From NCBI GenBank assembly GCA_902790175.1, contig CADAQZ010000007.1, positions 1-50,956 on the forward strand: a stretch of DNA of 50,956 nt, written 5' to 3'. This DNA is from an uncultured Eubacteriales bacterium (GTDB lineage Bacteria > Bacillota > Clostridia > Christensenellales > Aristaeellaceae). Position numbers and translations under genes: made by a program. The notes beneath the pieces are model-generated. The model made no database searches. It was given only the letters and a program-made list of their open reading frames with translations, and was not told where the DNA came from. Shown here piece after piece: positions 14,626 to 25,038 of this stretch (its first letter is position 1; the number at the start of each line of letters is the position of its first letter).

Positions 14626-17352
14626 ATGGAAACCAAACAGGAATTCACTATGGAAAAGGTGTTCCAGCCCAACCAGGTGGAGGGCCGCATCTACGAGATG
14701 TGGGAGAAGTCCGGCGCGTTTGAGCCGCGCAAGGACGCAAGCAAAAAGCCGTTCGTGATCGTGATGCCGCCGCCGAACATCACGGGACAGCTTCACATCG
14801 GCCACGCGCTGGACGAAATGCCCCAGGACGTGCTGATCCGCTACCACCGCATGAAGGGCGACCCGACGCTCTGGGTGCCCGGCACGGACCACGCCGCCAT
14901 TGCCACCGAGGTGAAGGTCGTGGACGCGCTGCGCAAGGAGGGCCTCACCAAGGACATGATCGGCCGCGAGGCGTTCCTCAAGCGCACGTGGGACTGGAAA
15001 AAGGAATACGGCGGGCGCATCGTCCGGCAGCTTCGCAAGCTGGGCGTGTCCTGCGACTGGACCCGCGAACGCTTCACGATGGACGACGGCCTCTCCCGCG
15101 CCGTGCGCGAGACGTTCGTGCGCCTGTACGAAAAGGATCTGATCTATCGCGGCTACCGGATGATCAACTGGTGCCCGTGTTGCCAGACGTCGCTCTCCGA
15201 CGCCGAAGTGGAGTACGAGACGCAGAACGGCCACTTCTGGCACATCCTCTATCCCGTGAAGGAGACGGGCGAACTGCTGGAGCTGGCCACCACGCGCCCG
15301 GAGACGATGCTGGGCGACACCGCCGTGGCCATCAACGCCGAGGACCCGCGCTACGCCCACCTGCACGGCTGCCACGTGATCCTGCCGCTGATCGACAAGG
15401 AGATTCCGATCGTCTGTGACGAGCACGCCGACATGGAGAAGGGCACCGGCGTCGTGAAGATCACGCCCGCGCACGACCCCAACGACTTTGAAGTCGGCAA
15501 GCGCCACAACCTGCCGATGGTGCGCGTGTTCACCTACGACGGCCACATGACCGGCGCGGAGGAGGCCGCCAAGGTCGCTGAGCTGATCGCCAGCGGCCGC
15601 GCCGCGAAGGACGAGCCCGAGGTGCTGGACTGCGGCAAGTACGCCGGCATGACCACGATGCAGGCCCGCGAGGCCATCGTGGAGGATCTGAAGGCACTGG
15701 GCCTGCTCAAGGAGGTCGAGGCGCTGACGCACGAGGTGGGCACCTGCTACCGCTGCCACACCACGCTGGAGCCGATGGTGTCGCTGCAGTGGTTCGTGAA
15801 GATGCAGCCGCTGGCCGAGCCCGCCTGCAAGGTGGTGTACGACGGCAAGCTGCGCTTCATCCCGGACCGCTTTGAGAAGACCTATCTGCACTGGATGGAG
15901 AACACCCGCGACTGGTGCATCAGCCGCCAGCTGTGGTGGGGCCACCGCATCCCCGCCTTCTACTGCGACGACTGCGGCGAGACCTTCGTCACCCGCGAGG
16001 ACATCACCACCTGCCCGAAGTGCGGCAAGCCCGTCCGCCAGGACGAGGACGTGCTGGACACCTGGTTCTCCTCGGCGCTGTGGCCGTTCTCCACGCTGGG
16101 CTGGCCCGACAAGACCGACGACTTCAACTACTACTACCCGAATACCGTGCTCTCCTGCGGCTACGACATCATCTTCTTCTGGCTGGCGCGCATGGTGTTC
16201 TCCGGCATCGAACAGACCGGCGAGTGCCCGTTCGAGGTGGCGCTGATGCACGGCCTGGTGCGCGACGCGCTGGGCAGGAAGATGTCCAAGTCGCTGGGCA
16301 ACGGCATCGACCCGATCGAGGTCATCGACAAGTTTGGCGCGGACGCGTTGCGCTTCTCGCTGGTGATGGGCGTGGCCCCCGGCAGCGACATCCGCATGAG
16401 CGAGGAGAAGATCGAGTCGTTCCGCAACTTCGCCAACAAGATCTGGAACGCCAGCCGCTTCGTGCTGATGAATCTGCAGGGCTTTGAGCCGAAGGGCATC
16501 GACGCCTCGAAGCTCTCCCCGGCGGACAAGTGGATCCTGACCCGCTACCAGGAGGCCGTTCGCGGCGTGACCGACAACCTGGAAAACTACGACCTGGGCC
16601 TGGCCGCCACGAAGCTCTACGATTTCGTCTGGTCCACATTCTGCGACTGGTACATCGAGATGGCCAAGCAAGGGCTCTATGCCGAGGAAGGCGACGTGAA
16701 GGAGGCCACGCAGGAGGTGCTGCTCTACGTGCTCACCGGCATGCTGAAGCTTTTGCACCCCTACATGCCCTTCATCACTGAAGAGGTGTATGGCTACCTG
16801 CCTGGTGCCGAGGGCATGCTGATCGAGGCAAAGTGGCCTGAGGTGAAGCCTGAGTTCGACTTCACCGAGGAGGCCGCGCGGATGGACGGCATCATGGAGG
16901 TCATTCGCGCCGTGAGGAACCTGCGCGCCGAGATGAATGTGCAGCCCGGCCGCAAAGCCACGCTGATCCTGAAGCCTCACGCGGGCTGGAAGGACGCGCT
17001 ATCGGGCGCGGAAGGCTACTTCAAGCGCCTGGCTAACGCCAGCGGGCTGGAGATCATCGACGCCCATGCCGCCAATCCCGATAAGTCCGCCTCCGCCGTG
17101 ACCGAGCCCTGCGAGCTGTTCATGCCGCTGGGCGAGCTGGTGGACGTGGAGAAGGAACTGAAGCGCCTGGAGAAGGACCTGAAGGGACTGAAAGGCGAGA
17201 TCGCCCGCGCCACCGGCATGCTGAACAACCCCGGATTCGTCAGCAAGGCCCCGGCCCAGCTGGTGGAGGCCGAGAAGGAGAAGCTGGCCACGAACCAGCA
17301 GCTGCTGAAGAAGCTCGAATCCCGCATCGCGGAGATGGAGAGCCTGCGGTAA
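14626..17352 (+). CDS. valS: Valyl-tRNA synthetase
   Basis: Class I synthetase that charges tRNA-Val and edits threonine mischarging. The 908-residue length is typical. The HIGH motif is in PNITGQLHIGHAL (about residues 46-58) and KMSKS in GRKMSKSLGNGIDP (about 545-560). A CP1 editing domain lies between, and a zinc-ribbon-like cluster (FYCDDCGETF...CPKCGKPV) sits near 445-470. The tRNA-binding domain includes WSTFCDWYIE, and a C-terminal coiled coil (about 845-908) has alternating Lys/Glu/Leu. The start is the first ATG, 9 bases after GGGGG. It is the last gene of the T-box transcript. Confidence 0.97.
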   Translation: METKQEFTMEKVFQPNQVEGRIYEMWEKSGAFEPRKDASKKPFVIVMPPPNITGQLHIGHALDEMPQDVLIRYHRMKGDPTLWVPGTDHAAIATEVKVVDALRKEGLTKDMIGREAFLKRTWDWKKEYGGRIVRQLRKLGVSCDWTRERFTMDDGLSRAVRETFVRLYEKDLIYRGYRMINWCPCCQTSLSDAEVEYETQNGHFWHILYPVKETGELLELATTRPETMLGDTAVAINAEDPRYAHLHGCHVILPLIDKEIPIVCDEHADMEKGTGVVKITPAHDPNDFEVGKRHNLPMVRVFTYDGHMTGAEEAAKVAELIASGRAAKDEPEVLDCGKYAGMTTMQAREAIVEDLKALGLLKEVEALTHEVGTCYRCHTTLEPMVSLQWFVKMQPLAEPACKVVYDGKLRFIPDRFEKTYLHWMENTRDWCISRQLWWGHRIPAFYCDDCGETFVTREDITTCPKCGKPVRQDEDVLDTWFSSALWPFSTLGWPDKTDDFNYYYPNTVLSCGYDIIFFWLARMVFSGIEQTGECPFEVALMHGLVRDALGRKMSKSLGNGIDPIEVIDKFGADALRFSLVMGVAPGSDIRMSEEKIESFRNFANKIWNASRFVLMNLQGFEPKGIDASKLSPADKWILTRYQEAVRGVTDNLENYDLGLAATKLYDFVWSTFCDWYIEMAKQGLYAEEGDVKEATQEVLLYVLTGMLKLLHPYMPFITEEVYGYLPGAEGMLIEAKWPEVKPEFDFTEEAARMDGIMEVIRAVRNLRAEMNVQPGRKATLILKPHAGWKDALSGAEGYFKRLANASGLEIIDAHAANPDKSASAVTEPCELFMPLGELVDVEKELKRLEKDLKGLKGEIARATGMLNNPGFVSKAPAQLVEAEKEKLATNQQLLKKLESRIAEMESLR

Positions 17353-17363
17353 GAAACGCTGTA

Positions 17364-17390
17364 GGGGCGCCGTTTCGGCGCCCCTTTTCT
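17364..17390. terminator. Rho-independent terminator between valS and aspartokinase
   Basis: GGGGCGCCG-TTT-CGGCGCCCC (17364-17384) followed by TTTTCT. The genes on both sides converge here, so it may serve both. The preceding TGTAGGGGCGCCG is identical to the terminal half of dispersed repeat family B (43899-43977 and 40142-40322), so the terminator seems to derive from that repeat. Confidence 0.85.
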
Positions 17391-17395
17391 ATGGT

Positions 17396-18469
17396 TTATT
17401 CGATCAGCCTCCTGTGTAGCGCCCGCAGCGCCATTTCGTACGCTTCGCACTCGACGTACACGCGCACGCAGTCGCTCGCGGGCTCCACGACGATGGGCCG
17501 GAGCAGTTCCGCCTCCGCCAGCACGCGCTTGAGTGGAAACCCAAAAACCGATACGCACGAAGCGACCGCGTCCTCGCCGCGCGCCCTCACGGGCAGCGCG
17601 GCTTCCCTTTTGCCCGCGAGGCATGGCGCGATCTGGGCGACCTTCCCGTCGATCAGCGTCCCTGGGCCGTCCGGCTCCGCCGTGCAGCGCAGGCGGGTGG
17701 GGATGCCCGCGCGCTCGACGGGGTCGAGGCACGCCGGGTGCAGCACCTGCGCCCCGGCGCGGGACAGCGCGCGCATCTGTGCGTAGCTGACGCGGTCGAT
17801 GTGCCGCGCGCCGGGCACGATCGCGGGATCGGCGGTCATCAGCCCGGGCACGTCCGTCCAGTTCTCGTAGACCGTCGCACCCATGCCCACCGCCGCCAGG
17901 GCCCCTGTGATGTCGGAGCCGTTGCGGGGGAACACGCGGATCTTGCCGGACGGCTCCGCGCCGTAGAAGCCGGGGAGGATCACGCGGTCGCGCGTGCGCG
18001 AGAGCGCGATCAGCGCGCCCAGCGTGCGCTCCATGTTCACGCCGCCGCCTTCGTCAAAGGATATGACGTCCGCGGCGTCGGCCATCGGGATGCCGCTGTA
18101 GCGAGAAAACAAGAGCGCGCACAGGTATTCGCCGCGGCTCAGCGCATGCGCCTCGGACGTATGCAGCGCGGCTTCGATCTCGTTTTTCACCACGTCGTAA
18201 AAACCGTCTATGCCAAGCTCCAACGCGATCCCATCGAATCGTCGCGCGATGGCGTCGACGTTTTTTTGCCGCACGCGCTTCTCCCGGCGCGCCCTCCAGC
18301 AGGCCGCCAGCCGCGCCGTCACCTTGTCCGGGTGCTTCTCGTCCATTCCCGGCGCGGACAGTACCGCGCAGCGCCGGGAGGGATCGCTGTCCAATATGGC
18401 TTTGATCTGTCTGAATCGCTCGGCGCCGGCCGTGGAGCTGCCGCCGAACTTGCATGCGAGGATCGGCAT
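17396..18469 (-). CDS. Aspartate kinase
   Basis: Phosphorylates aspartate, the first step to lysine, threonine, methionine and diaminopimelate. The 357-residue protein has the kinase signature KFGGSS at residues 7-12, SRGEYLCALLF (about 111-121), RNGSDIT (182-188, replacing the usual RGGSD) and ENWTDVPG (202-209). The C-terminal part (about 295-357) looks like a single ACT-type regulatory domain, so it is shorter than aspartokinases with two clear ACT domains. The start is the ATG 8 bases after GGAGG; upstream in-frame ATGs lack a ribosome site. It stands alone between convergent valS and divergent dnaG. Which end product inhibits it cannot be read from the sequence. Confidence 0.9.
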   Translation of the reverse strand: MPILACKFGGSSTAGAERFRQIKAILDSDPSRRCAVLSAPGMDEKHPDKVTARLAACWRARREKRVRQKNVDAIARRFDGIALELGIDGFYDVVKNEIEAALHTSEAHALSRGEYLCALLFSRYSGIPMADAADVISFDEGGGVNMERTLGALIALSRTRDRVILPGFYGAEPSGKIRVFPRNGSDITGALAAVGMGATVYENWTDVPGLMTADPAIVPGARHIDRVSYAQMRALSRAGAQVLHPACLDPVERAGIPTRLRCTAEPDGPGTLIDGKVAQIAPCLAGKREAALPVRARGEDAVASCVSVFGFPLKRVLAEAELLRPIVVEPASDCVRVYVECEAYEMALRALHRRLIE

Positions 18470-18831
18470 ATACAAAACCTCCGTTGCGGCGATTCGCGCC
18501 GCAATGTGTTTTTTCAAATCGCCAAAGCGCCCGCAAAAAGGGACGCCTGCGGTGTATACTATGCCGGGTGCGGGCGAACGTGCCCGAAGGATTGCATAAA
18601 TGCGGCGCAATATTAAAAATATATGAAAAAAAGGGTTTTTTTGAACAGGTGTTGTATATAGTATTATAACAACCGCTGCCGCACAGGCGTTTTGCGCCTC
18701 GACGGCGTGCCATGATTATCTTGCGGAATTTGTCATATCGATGCAGGAAAAACGGTGAAATTGGCGAATAATAAACTACTGTAACTCCCGCCCGGAACGG
18801 GGCCAACGAATCAGAGCAAAGAGGAGCGTGT
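18470..18831. other. Divergent intergenic region between aspartokinase and dnaG
   Basis: I see no gene in these 362 bases. The left part is GC-rich, the middle (18610-18670) AT-rich. It contains the dnaG promoter candidate at 18641-18669 and a small A-tract/T-tract hairpin (AAAAAAA-GGG-TTTTTTT) near 18625-18642. No aspartokinase promoter stood out. Confidence 0.5.
18641..18669 (+). promoter_or_regulatory. Predicted promoter of the dnaG-rpoD operon
   Basis: TTGAAC (18641-18646), 17 bases, TTATAA (18664-18669), in the AT-rich part of the intergenic region. The leader to the dnaG ATG would be about 155 bases. Confidence 0.45.
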
Positions 18832-20559
18832 ATGAGCGGAAGATTGTCGGATGCCTGGCTGGAGGAGCTTCGCTCCCGCGTCAGCCTGGAGGAAGTGGTC
18901 TCCGAATACGTCCCCCTCAAGCAGAAGGGCCGCCGGTTCTGGGGGTGCTGTCCGTTCCACAACGAAAAGACGCCGTCCTTCGCGGTAGACAGCGAAGCCC
19001 AGCTTTACTACTGCTTCGGCTGCCACAAGGGCGGCACCGTCGTCAATTTCGTGATGGACATGGAGCGGATGGACTTCATGGACGCGGTGCGCCTGCTGGC
19101 CGAGCGCGCCCACATGGAGCTTCCCGAGCGGAGCTCCGGGCCCGGACAGCCCCGCGTCACGCAGGACGAGCGCGAGCGCATGTACGAGGCAAACCGAGCC
19201 GCCGCCAGGTTCTTCCACGACCTGCTGTGGACGAACGAGGGCGCGGATGCGCTGAACTACCTCTACGGGCGCGGCCTCAACGATTCGGACATCCGCCGCT
19301 TCGGCCTCGGAGCTTCTCCCAAAGGCTGGGACGGCCTTTTGCATCATCTGGAGGAGGCGGGCTTTGAGCCGGGGCTCCTGGAAAAGGCCGGACTGGTCGT
19401 CAGGCGCGACGATAAGCTGTACGACATGTTCCGCGGACGCGTGATGTTTCCCATCATCAGCGCCCAGGGGCGCGTGCTGGGCTTCGGCGGGCGCGCAATG
19501 GGCGACGCGCAGCCCAAGTACTTGAACACGGCGGAGACGCCTGTGTTCAACAAGCGCCTGGGCCTCTACGCGCTGAACTTCGCCAAGAACGAGCGCTCGG
19601 TGGGGCGGCTCGTGCTGGTGGAGGGCTACATGGACACCGTGTCCCTGCGCAAGCACGGCGTCAAGGGCGTGGTCGCCACGCTGGGCACGGCATTGACCGA
19701 GGAGCAGGCGCGGCTGATGAAGCGCTACGCCCCGCAGGTGTGGATCAGCTACGACGGCGACGCCGCCGGGCAGAAGGCCGCGCTGCGGGCGCTGGACATC
19801 TTCGACGCGCAGGACATCCCCGCGCGGGTGATCGACTATCCCGCCGGCATGGACCCGGACGACTTCATCAAGGCGCGCGGTCTCGAGGGCTTCGAGGCGC
19901 TTCCAAAGCTGGACTCCACCGGCTATCGCATGCTCAGGGCGCGCGACGGCCTGGACATCTCCACGCAGGACGGCCTGACGCAGTACGCGCTGCGATGCTG
20001 CGCGATCCTCAAAAAGGTCAAGAGCCCCATCGAGATGGAGAATCACCTCAGAAGGCTCGTCAACGAGACCGGCTACGACCGGGAGATCCTGCTCCGGCAG
20101 ATCGGCGCGACGCTGCCGGAAAAGCCCGACGCGCCGACTAGGCGATTGCGCGGGAACCGATCGGAGCCGACCGGCGTCGAAAGGGCCGAGCAGGAGTTGA
20201 TCTCGATGCTCGCGGCGGGGCTGATCCCGCGCGAGGCGCTCAAGCCCGAGGACTTTACCAACGAGGAACATCGAAAACTGGCCCAGTGGCTGCTGGACGG
20301 TGGCTCGCCGGGCGCTTATGTGGAAGGCATCGAGGACGACGACGCGCGCAGCCGCGCGATGAGCGCGATGAACTACTCGCCGCTGCCCGCCGAGCGGGAC
20401 AAGGCGATGGAGGTCGCGCAGGAGGATCTGACGACCCTCCGCCAGGCGCGAAACCAGCAGCGCGAAAACGAATACAAGCAAAAGGTCGATTCGCTCTCGC
20501 AGGAGCAAAAGCTCGAAATCCTGCGGCGCATCGACGCGGACATGGAATCGGAGAGCTGA
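18832..20559 (+). CDS. dnaG: DNA primase
   Basis: Makes RNA primers for lagging-strand synthesis. The N-terminal CHC2 zinc-binding domain has C40-x2-H43 and C61-x2-C64. The catalytic core follows (about 120-250), and the Toprim domain (about 255-340) contains LVLVEGYMD and the metal site [10 protein letters not shown]-terminal helicase-binding region (about 440-575) completes the 575 residues, a normal length. AGAGGAG precedes the ATG. First gene of a macromolecular-synthesis operon with rpoD. Confidence 0.97.
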   Translation: MSGRLSDAWLEELRSRVSLEEVVSEYVPLKQKGRRFWGCCPFHNEKTPSFAVDSEAQLYYCFGCHKGGTVVNFVMDMERMDFMDAVRLLAERAHMELPERSSGPGQPRVTQDERERMYEANRAAARFFHDLLWTNEGADALNYLYGRGLNDSDIRRFGLGASPKGWDGLLHHLEEAGFEPGLLEKAGLVVRRDDKLYDMFRGRVMFPIISAQGRVLGFGGRAMGDAQPKYLNTAETPVFNKRLGLYALNFAKNERSVGRLVLVEGYMDTVSLRKHGVKGVVATLGTALTEEQARLMKRYAPQVWISYDGDAAGQKAALRALDIFDAQDIPARVIDYPAGMDPDDFIKARGLEGFEALPKLDSTGYRMLRARDGLDISTQDGLTQYALRCCAILKKVKSPIEMENHLRRLVNETGYDREILLRQIGATLPEKPDAPTRRLRGNRSEPTGVERAEQELISMLAAGLIPREALKPEDFTNEEHRKLAQWLLDGGSPGAYVEGIEDDDARSRAMSAMNYSPLPAERDKAMEVAQEDLTTLRQARNQQRENEYKQKVDSLSQEQKLEILRRIDADMESES

Positions 20560-20582
20560 CCGGTCGAAAGGAGTGGCCCGGA

Positions 20583-21676
<1,094 letters not shown>

Positions 21677-21677
<1 letters not shown>

Positions 21678-22372
21678 TGCAGAACAAAGGTCAAATCGCA
21701 CTCGACCCGCGCCTGTCGATGATCGCGCGCCTGGTCGGCCGCTGCGAATGCTGCGCCGACATCGGGTGCGATCACGGCAGGCTCGGCGCGTCTTTGCTCC
21801 AGTCCGGCCGGTGCGCGCGGATGGTGTTTACCGACATCTCAGAGCCCTCGCTCGCCAAGGCGAGGCGGCTGATCCGGGACCTGGGGCTCGGGGACCACGC
21901 GACGTTCGCCGCGGGCGACGGCGCATTGGCGCTGAACGAGCCCGCGGACGCCGTCGTGATCGCCGGCATGGGCGGCGCGACCATCGCGGAGATCGTCCGC
22001 ACGGGCCGCGAGAAGCTCGGAAACGCGCGTCTGATTCTCCAGCCGAACGTCGCCGCGCCGCAGCTTCGGCAGGCGCTGTCGGAGTGTGGGTACGAGATAT
22101 GCGACGAACGCGTCGTCCAGGACGGGCGGCGCAACTACGTCGTCATCGCCGCACGGCCCGGGCGCTCGATGTACAATGAAAAGCAGCTGGTCGTCGGGCC
22201 GGTATTGCTGGAGAGAATGCCCGAGGAATTGACGCCCTACGCGAAGTTTCGGCTGCGCGTGGCGAAGAAGGCGCTGGACGGAGCGAGGCAGTCGAACGAC
22301 GGCGCGCAGATCGCGCCGCTGGAGAGGGAGATCGCCATCTGGGAGGAGGTGCTCACGTGTCTGCAACGGTAG
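21677..22372 (+). CDS. trmK: tRNA (adenine-22-N1)-methyltransferase
   Basis: SAM-dependent enzyme that methylates A22 of tRNAs. The 231-residue protein has the Rossmann SAM motif [12 protein letters not shown] (about residues 27-38), [13 protein letters not shown] (motif II), and the TrmK-type catalytic segment [14 protein letters not shown], followed by LILQPNV. The C-terminal 60 residues form the helical domain typical of the family. Start overlaps the rpoD stop (TGATG), and its end overlaps the Nif3-like gene by 16 bases. The rpoD-trmK-nif3 order is conserved in many Firmicutes. Confidence 0.94.
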
Positions 22373-23118
22373 CGCAGGTGCTGGCGCTGGTCGAGAAGAT
22401 CGCGCCGTTTGAGCTGGCGGAGGAGTGGGACAACGTGGGCCTGCTCGCCGGAAATCCCGATTCGACGGTGGAAACTGTGCTGTGCGCGCTGGACATGAGC
22501 ATGGACGTGCTCGAAGAGGCGCGGCGCCGCGGGGCGCAGCTCGTCGTCACGCACCATCCGATCCTGTTCCGGGGACGCAAGAACCTGGCGGAGACAGACG
22601 CGGAGGGGCGGCTGCTGTGCGCGCTCGTGCGCTCCGGCATCGCGATGATCGCCGCGCACACCAACTACGACAACGCCTTTCCCGGCGTGAACGACGCGCT
22701 GGCGGCGGCGCTGGGACTGAAAGACGTCGAGGCGCTGGAGGGCGGCATGCGCGTGGGCGCGCCCGCGCAGGGCACGCTATCGGAATTCGCCGCGCATGCG
22801 GAGGCGGTGCTCGGCGGGCCGGTGCGCCGCTACGGCGACCCGGATCGAAAGCTTAACCGCGTGGCCGTGCTCGGCGGCGCGGGGGAGGACTACGTCCATA
22901 TCGCCCGGGCGGCGGGCGCGGACGCCTACCTGACCGGCGAGATGGCCTACCACAAGGCGCTGGACGCCGTGGACGACGGGATGTGCGTGCTGGAGGCCGG
23001 ACACGCCGCCACCGAACATCCGGCGATTTCTGCGCTGAGAAGAGGTTTACAAATCGCCGCGGATGCGGTACAATATGATATATGCGTCTTACAGAGCGAG
23101 GCGGAACTGTTTTTCTGA
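22357..23118 (+). CDS. Nif3-like dinuclear metal centre protein (NIF3/YqfO family)
   Basis: A 253-residue member of the NIF3 family, often annotated as GTP cyclohydrolase 1 type 2. Metal-binding motifs are visible: AEEWDNVGLL (about 21-30), VVTHHPILF (about 62-70), AAHTNYDNA (about 98-106) and, near the C-terminus, LEAGHAATE. The insert PII-like domain of longer family members is absent, as is usual for this size. A GTG start is used, with GGAGGAGG a few bases upstream, and it overlaps trmK by 16 bases. The biochemical function of the family is not settled. Confidence 0.93.
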   Translation: MSATVAQVLALVEKIAPFELAEEWDNVGLLAGNPDSTVETVLCALDMSMDVLEEARRRGAQLVVTHHPILFRGRKNLAETDAEGRLLCALVRSGIAMIAAHTNYDNAFPGVNDALAAALGLKDVEALEGGMRVGAPAQGTLSEFAAHAEAVLGGPVRRYGDPDRKLNRVAVLGGAGEDYVHIARAAGADAYLTGEMAYHKALDAVDDGMCVLEAGHAATEHPAISALRRGLQIAADAVQYDICVLQSEAELFF

Positions 23119-23133
23119 TGGAGGGATATGGAT

Positions 23134-23844
23134 ATGCAGTTGGATACCCTGTGGAATTTCATGCAGGTGGATATGGAGGCCGACAAGTTTGAGGCGAAGA
23201 TGCGCCAGTCGGAGAATCGGCAGAAGCTGATCAAGGCGCGCGACTTCCTGAAGGACCAGCAGGCCAACATGAAGAAGCTCGAGAACGACGTCGCCGTGAT
23301 GCAGGACCGCCTCGAGGCGGTCGAGGACGAGGCCGCGCGGCTGGAGAAGGTACTCGACGGGCTGACGGAGGAGTTCAACAACAACGTGCCCGCCAACGCC
23401 GAGGACGCCCAGAAGCAGGCCGACGCCGTGCAGAAGCTGCTGGACACGCTGCAGCGCTACGAAGCTGAGCTGACGAAGATGCGCAAGGACGCCGACACGA
23501 AGGATCGTCAGCAGAAGGAGATCCGCGTGCGCGCGGCAAAGACCAAGATCGAGTTCGACCAGCTGAAGCTGGAGTACGACAAGGAGTTCAAGGCCGACAC
23601 GGCAAAGCTTCAGGAGATGCGCGCGAACACCGAGCAGGAGGCCAAGAAGGTGGACATGGCGCTGCTGGCCAAGTATCGCAGCATCAAGCAGCACTGCACG
23701 CCGCCGATGGCGCGGCTCGTGAACGGCCAGTGCAGCGGCTGCTTCATGTCGCTGCCCAGCGCGACGCTGCTGGACATCCGCAACGGGGACAGGATCGTGG
23801 AGTGCGACAACTGCGGCCGCATACTCTACGATGCGGGGGAATAG
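23134..23844 (+). CDS. Coiled-coil protein with C4 zinc ribbon
   Basis: A 236-residue protein. A long antiparallel coiled coil (about residues 10-180, rich in Lys/Glu/Gln) ends in a zinc ribbon with two knuckles, CSGC and CDNC (about 203-235). This is the arrangement of the YqfQ/CT398-type hairpin proteins found beside nif3 and trmK in many bacteria. The function is unknown, though the ribbon suggests binding to RNA or a large complex. Of two ATGs six bases apart, 23134 is chosen because GGAGG is then 9 bases away, against only 3 for 23128. Last protein gene before rnpB. Confidence 0.9.
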   Translation: MQLDTLWNFMQVDMEADKFEAKMRQSENRQKLIKARDFLKDQQANMKKLENDVAVMQDRLEAVEDEAARLEKVLDGLTEEFNNNVPANAEDAQKQADAVQKLLDTLQRYEAELTKMRKDADTKDRQQKEIRVRAAKTKIEFDQLKLEYDKEFKADTAKLQEMRANTEQEAKKVDMALLAKYRSIKQHCTPPMARLVNGQCSGCFMSLPSATLLDIRNGDRIVECDNCGRILYDAGE

Positions 23845-23860
23845 TACATACGCTGATAAT

Positions 23861-24228
23861 TGTGAGGGCGCCAGACGATCGCAGGCGCGTTCAGCGCTTG
23901 AGGAAAGTCCGAGCACCGCAGGGCAGGGTGCCGGTTAACTGCCGGTGAAGGCGACTTCAAGGAAAGTGCAACAGAGATATACCGCGAACCTCCCCTCGGG
24001 GAGGCGCAAGGGTGGAAAGGCGAGGCAAGAGCTCACCCGCGGCCTGGCGACTGGCCCGCGCTGTAAACCCCACCTGGTGCAAGATTGATAGGGAAGCATG
24101 AGCGCCCCTCGGGGCGGCTCGGCGGCGGCCCGTCGCGCTTCCGGGTAATCGCTAGAGCCTGCTGGCAACCGCAGGCCCAGATAGATGATCGTCCAATACA
24201 GAACTCGGCTTACAGACGCCGCTCACAA
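23861..24228 (+). ncRNA. rnpB: RNase P RNA, bacterial type A
   Basis: Catalytic RNA that removes 5' leaders from pre-tRNA. The P1 helix pairs TGTGAG (23861-23866) with CTCACA (24222-24227). Conserved blocks appear in order: GAGGAAAGTCCGAGC (CR-I), ACAGAGATATACCG, GGTGGAAAGGCGAGGCAAGAG, AACCCCACCTGGTGCAAG with the L15 GGT element that contacts tRNA CCA, CAGATAGATGATCG, and ACAGAACTCGGCTTAC (CR-V). Ends are set by P1 and may be off by a few bases. Confidence 0.96.
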
Positions 24229-24238
24229 TTCATCATAA

Positions 24239-24269
24239 AGCGGGCGCTGCCAATTTGGCAGCGCCCGCT
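24239..24269. terminator. Bidirectional terminator between rnpB and ruvX-DUF1292
   Basis: A perfect hairpin with 13-base arms AGCGGGCGCTGCC and GGCAGCGCCCGCT and loop AATTT. The plus side is followed by GTTATC and the minus side by TTTATGATG, so neither U-tract is strong, but the position between convergent genes fits termination. Confidence 0.8.
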
Positions 24270-24280
24270 GTTATCGCGCC

Positions 24281-24583
24281 TTATTCGTCCTCGTCCGCCT
24301 CGGCGATCTCGAGGTACTTCTCAAACACCGCGTCCAGCTCCGCGTCGTCCTCCACGGTGGCGTACACGTCGTTGCCGTCTTTGTCGGTCTCGATGCGCAG
24401 GATCACCAGCTCGTCCTCGCCGACGTCCTCCATTGGGTCGACGGGCACCAGGCAGATGTAGGGCTTGCCCTCGTGCTCCAGCGTCATCAGGTGTTCAAAG
24501 CGCACGGCCTGGCCGTCCTCGTCCACCAGCTCCACGATGTCTTCGCGCTCCATGTCCAGATCGTGATTCATGTTCTCGCTCAT
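24281..24583 (-). CDS. DUF1292 protein from an internal start (alternative product of the fusion frame)
   Basis: From ATG 24583 the frame encodes 100 residues, MSENMNHDLDMERED to the acidic end EADEDE, matching the small acidic DUF1292 (YrzB) proteins of unknown function. AAGGGAG lies 8 bases upstream of this ATG, as expected for a separately translated gene. In Bacillus-type genomes the order is IreB, RuvX, DUF1292. Because there is no stop upstream, both the fusion and this short form may exist. The internal start is inference from the ribosome site. Confidence 0.6.
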   Translation of the reverse strand: MSENMNHDLDMEREDIVELVDEDGQAVRFEHLMTLEHEGKPYICLVPVDPMEDVGEDELVILRIETDKDGNDVYATVEDDAELDAVFEKYLEIAEADEDE

Positions 24584-25036
24584 ATGCCATACTCCCTTTA
24601 ACTCTATTTTGGTCGTTGTTTCGTCCCGCCAGCCGCCGGCGTCCATGAAGCCCTGCAGGATGTAGGTCGCCGCCAGCTGGTCGATGTAGTCCTTGCGCTT
24701 GCGCCTTCCGACGTCCGCCTCCAGCAGAACGTTCCGCGCCTGCTTCGTGGAGAGGCGCTCGTCCTGAAAGTGCACGTTCAGGCCCTTTTGCGCAAGCAGC
24801 TCGGCGAACGCGCGCGACTTCTGCGCCTGGAAGCCCTCCGTGCCGTCCATGTTCAGCGGCAGGCCGCAGAGCACGCGGTCGGTCTCGTACTGCGCGCAGA
24901 GCTCCAGCACCCGCGCCGCATCCCGCTCGAAGCCCTTGGTCCAGATGGTCTCCACAGCCTGCGCCGTGAGGCCCAGCGGGTCGGTGACAGCCACGCCGAT
25001 GCGCTTTTCGCCGATGTCCAGACACAGCACCCGCAT
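24281..25036 (-). CDS. ruvX: RuvX/YqgF Holliday-junction resolvase fused in frame to DUF1292
   Basis: The first 140 residues are a complete YqgF/RuvX domain: LDIGEKRIGVAVTDPLG (6-22), GLPLNMDG (58-65), DERLSTKQA (92-100) and KDYIDQLAA (115-123). RuvX takes part in 16S rRNA maturation and has an RNase H-like fold. No stop codon separates it from the DUF1292 domain (about 152-251), which in most Firmicutes is a separate gene. A ribosome site (AAGGGAG) and ATG occur at the junction, so DUF1292 may also be made alone. Start ATG at 25036 follows AAGGTGG. The gene starts 3 bases after the aldo/keto reductase stop codon. Confidence 0.88.
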   Translation of the reverse strand: MRVLCLDIGEKRIGVAVTDPLGLTAQAVETIWTKGFERDAARVLELCAQYETDRVLCGLPLNMDGTEGFQAQKSRAFAELLAQKGLNVHFQDERLSTKQARNVLLEADVGRRKRKDYIDQLAATYILQGFMDAGGWRDETTTKIELKGVWHMSENMNHDLDMEREDIVELVDEDGQAVRFEHLMTLEHEGKPYICLVPVDPMEDVGEDELVILRIETDKDGNDVYATVEDDAELDAVFEKYLEIAEADEDE

Positions 25037-25038
25037 CG

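Noticed and set aside
14623-16980. A 785-residue minus-strand frame opposite valS
   Set aside because: Shadow of valS, which has HIGH and KMSKS motifs in frame.
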